Of a stretch of 21,090 nucleotides of DNA, positions 19,842-21,090 are shown piece by piece. The notes under the pieces are model-generated. The model was not told where the DNA came from. It did no database searches and saw only the letters and a list, made by a program, of their open reading frames with translations. Source of the stretch: CAYTUI01 sp964441335 (GTDB taxonomy: Bacteria > Patescibacteriota > Patescibacteriia > UBA1558 > 2-01-FULL-52-15). Where the stretch lies: positions 1 to 21,090 of the forward strand of contig CAYTUI010000026.1 in NCBI GenBank assembly GCA_964441335.1, written 5' to 3'. Positions within the stretch are counted from its first letter, which is position 1. Each line of letters opens with the position of its first letter. The position numbers were made by a program, and so were the translations under genes.

Positions 19842-21090
19842 TCGACAATTTTTTCTGCAGTTGAACTGCTGGTGCTGAAAAGATACAGTCGGGGACAGAA
19901 TTCCACCGGACAGTCCAAAAGTTTAAATCTCCTGGCCATTTCAGCCAAGCCATCTTCTTTAAATTGAGCTTCATAAACCCATAGTCGTTTATATATTTTT
20001 AGCTGTTGATACATTTGATCGATGCTGATTTGATTATCGGGTTCAATTTTTTTGTAAGCATAATGCGCTTCTTTTAATGTCGGCAAGTAATAGTTGCTGC
20101 GATCTTGGATTGAAGAAAAATCTTTAATTGGCAGGAGTGTAAGAATTGGAGCGTATCCTTTAAAATAGTGAAGAGGAACTACTTCTACAAGCGGTGCTAG
20201 ACTGACGATTACGTCGCCGGGTTGTTCATTTTTCTCTATATATTTCAGGATGTTTATATTTTGATGAGCCGTCGACCGCTGACTGTCGTTAGCTACAACC
20301 TGCATTACCGGAATTACCAGGCTAAGAATTAGCGCCAAAACCATAATTTTAGAGAGACTATTGTTGAAAGTTTGATAAATAGCATAGGCCAGTATAAAAT
20401 AGAAGCTAGTGTTAAAGACAATTAAATGTCTGGCCAGAAAATTATTTCCATATTGAGCCGAGAGCGGCGAAACAAAATAGACGACGGCTGAGATAGTCAA
20501 CCAGAGAATAATTATTAATATAGAGAAATTTTGATCGTTCTGCCCCTTTAATTTTATTAGTTTGGCAATTTTGATAACGAAATAAATAGCGGCAATTTGT
20601 CCAAATAAGTTCAGCAGCAATTCTAATCTATCTCTCATGTTACCGACAGACAGCCAAAAGTCGCCGTTTAAAAATATTTGAAAAAAGTCCGCCGAATTGT
20701 TGGCTAAAGTGGCAAAACGCATACCGGTCAAACTTGTTTGAAAAGCAAATATTGACCATGGTAAAAATAACAGCAAAGTAGTTATCCAATAGGGAATGAT
20801 TTTTTTGAATAATATTTTCTGTTTATCAATAATCAAATATTTGTCTGCTGTTGCGGATAGTATTGCCGTCACAAACAATTGGGTAACTATTATTATTAAA
20901 AAATCATAATGAGTGTAAACGCCGATTAAATTGATAACCGATAAGCAGATTAAATTGCCCTGACGCTCCGGTTGCCTGATGAAAGCTATAAAAAAATACA
21001 GCGCCCAGATCCCCAAAAAACCTAAAAGAGCATACGGCCTGGCCTCCTGACCATATTCAATTTGCAGTGGTGAGATAGTTGCAAGTAAGG
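19838..21090 (-). CDS. GT39/ArnT-like membrane glycosyltransferase, C-terminal part
   Basis: Partial gene; the frame stays open to the window edge (about 417 codons visible). A TTG near 21016 is an internal codon, because the upstream codons continue with LLATISPLQIEYGQEARPY, a motif of the GT39 / PMT family (SPxxxxYxQEARPY) that normally follows the third or fourth helix. About seven more membrane helices follow, for example LPWSIFAFQTSLTGM and LIVFNTSFYFILAYAIY, then a soluble C-terminal domain (about the last 130 residues) with NILKYIEKNEQPGDVIVSLAP. Such enzymes transfer a sugar from a lipid-phosphate carrier to protein or lipid outside the membrane. The catalytic acidic residues lie in the missing N-terminal part. 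It ends convergent with the NRAMP-like gene. Confidence 0.85.
   Translation of the reverse strand, partial: LLATISPLQIEYGQEARPYALLGFLGIWALYFFIAFIRQPERQGNLICLSVINLIGVYTHYDFLIIIVTQLFVTAILSATADKYLIIDKQKILFKKIIPYWITTLLLFLPWSIFAFQTSLTGMRFATLANNSADFFQIFLNGDFWLSVGNMRDRLELLLNLFGQIAAIYFVIKIAKLIKLKGQNDQNFSILIIILWLTISAVVYFVSPLSAQYGNNFLARHLIVFNTSFYFILAYAIYQTFNNSLSKIMVLALILSLVIPVMQVVANDSQRSTAHQNINILKYIEKNEQPGDVIVSLAPLVEVVPLHYFKGYAPILTLLPIKDFSSIQDRSNYYLPTLKEAHYAYKKIEPDNQISIDQMYQQLKIYKRLWVYEAQFKEDGLAEMARRFKLLDCPVEFCPRLYLFSTSSSTAEKIVD

Noticed and set aside
19838..21016. Treating the TTG near 21016 as the start of the glycosyltransferase gene
   Set aside because: The frame continues upstream to the window edge and encodes a GT39 family motif, so the gene is truncated by the window.
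1..21090. tRNA, rRNA, CRISPR arrays, transposases
   Set aside because: No cloverleaf with a GTTCGA-type T-loop, no regularly spaced repeats and no transposase-like frame was seen in either strand.

Overview
The window is a gene-dense, AT-rich bacterial chromosome segment with short intergenic gaps, few Shine-Dalgarno sequences and many small exported or single-membrane-pass proteins. TGA is used as a normal stop codon (for example at 2534-2536 and 7148-7150), so the genetic code is standard. The mix of genes (a D,D-carboxypeptidase with a duplicated N-terminal repeat, an ECF sigma factor followed by a small membrane partner, MacAB-like exporters, many orphan secreted proteins) and the very short 5' leaders suggest a Candidate Phyla Radiation (Patescibacteria, Parcubacteria-like) genome. 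That placement is inference from style; no rRNA, tRNA or marker gene is present to prove it.

Layout. 1-1220: intergenic hairpins, a zinc-ribbon membrane protein and a Cys-rich secreted protein. 1328-2536: a secreted D-alanyl-D-alanine carboxypeptidase. 2581-5721: a zinc-uptake locus, with a Fur/Zur-type repressor on the minus strand divergent from znuA-znuC-znuB, and overlapping promoters plus a palindrome between them. 5818-12147: an ECF sigma factor, an overlapping three-pass membrane protein (likely anti-sigma partner), a small secreted protein, a MacA-like adaptor, its ABC ATPase and FtsX-type permease, and a DUF5666-like membrane protein. 12152-14043: two divergently oriented membrane-anchored proteins of unknown function. 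14249-16043: a cupredoxin and a ferric-reductase-like flavohaem oxidoreductase, behind a palindrome-rich leader. 16094-17252: two divergent unknown genes. 17332-19841: tspO, a Cys-rich membrane-anchored protein and a divergent NRAMP-like transporter. 19838-21090: the C-terminal part of a GT39-type membrane glycosyltransferase, minus strand, cut by the window edge.

How they work together. The strongest regulatory observation is a two-block motif, TGAAATA-N16-GTA(G/A)TAAT, with identical spacing in front of the sigma gene, the small secreted protein gene and the MacA-like gene. It looks like the promoter recognised by the encoded ECF sigma factor, which would make 5818-12147 a self-activated envelope or export regulon. 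A second pattern is a set of genes whose -10 element ends only 6-7 bases before the start codon, predicting leaderless mRNAs. In three places the T-tract of an upstream hairpin runs directly into such a promoter. Metal and redox functions (zinc import, cupredoxin, ferric-reductase-like protein, NRAMP-like transporter, TspO) recur through the window.
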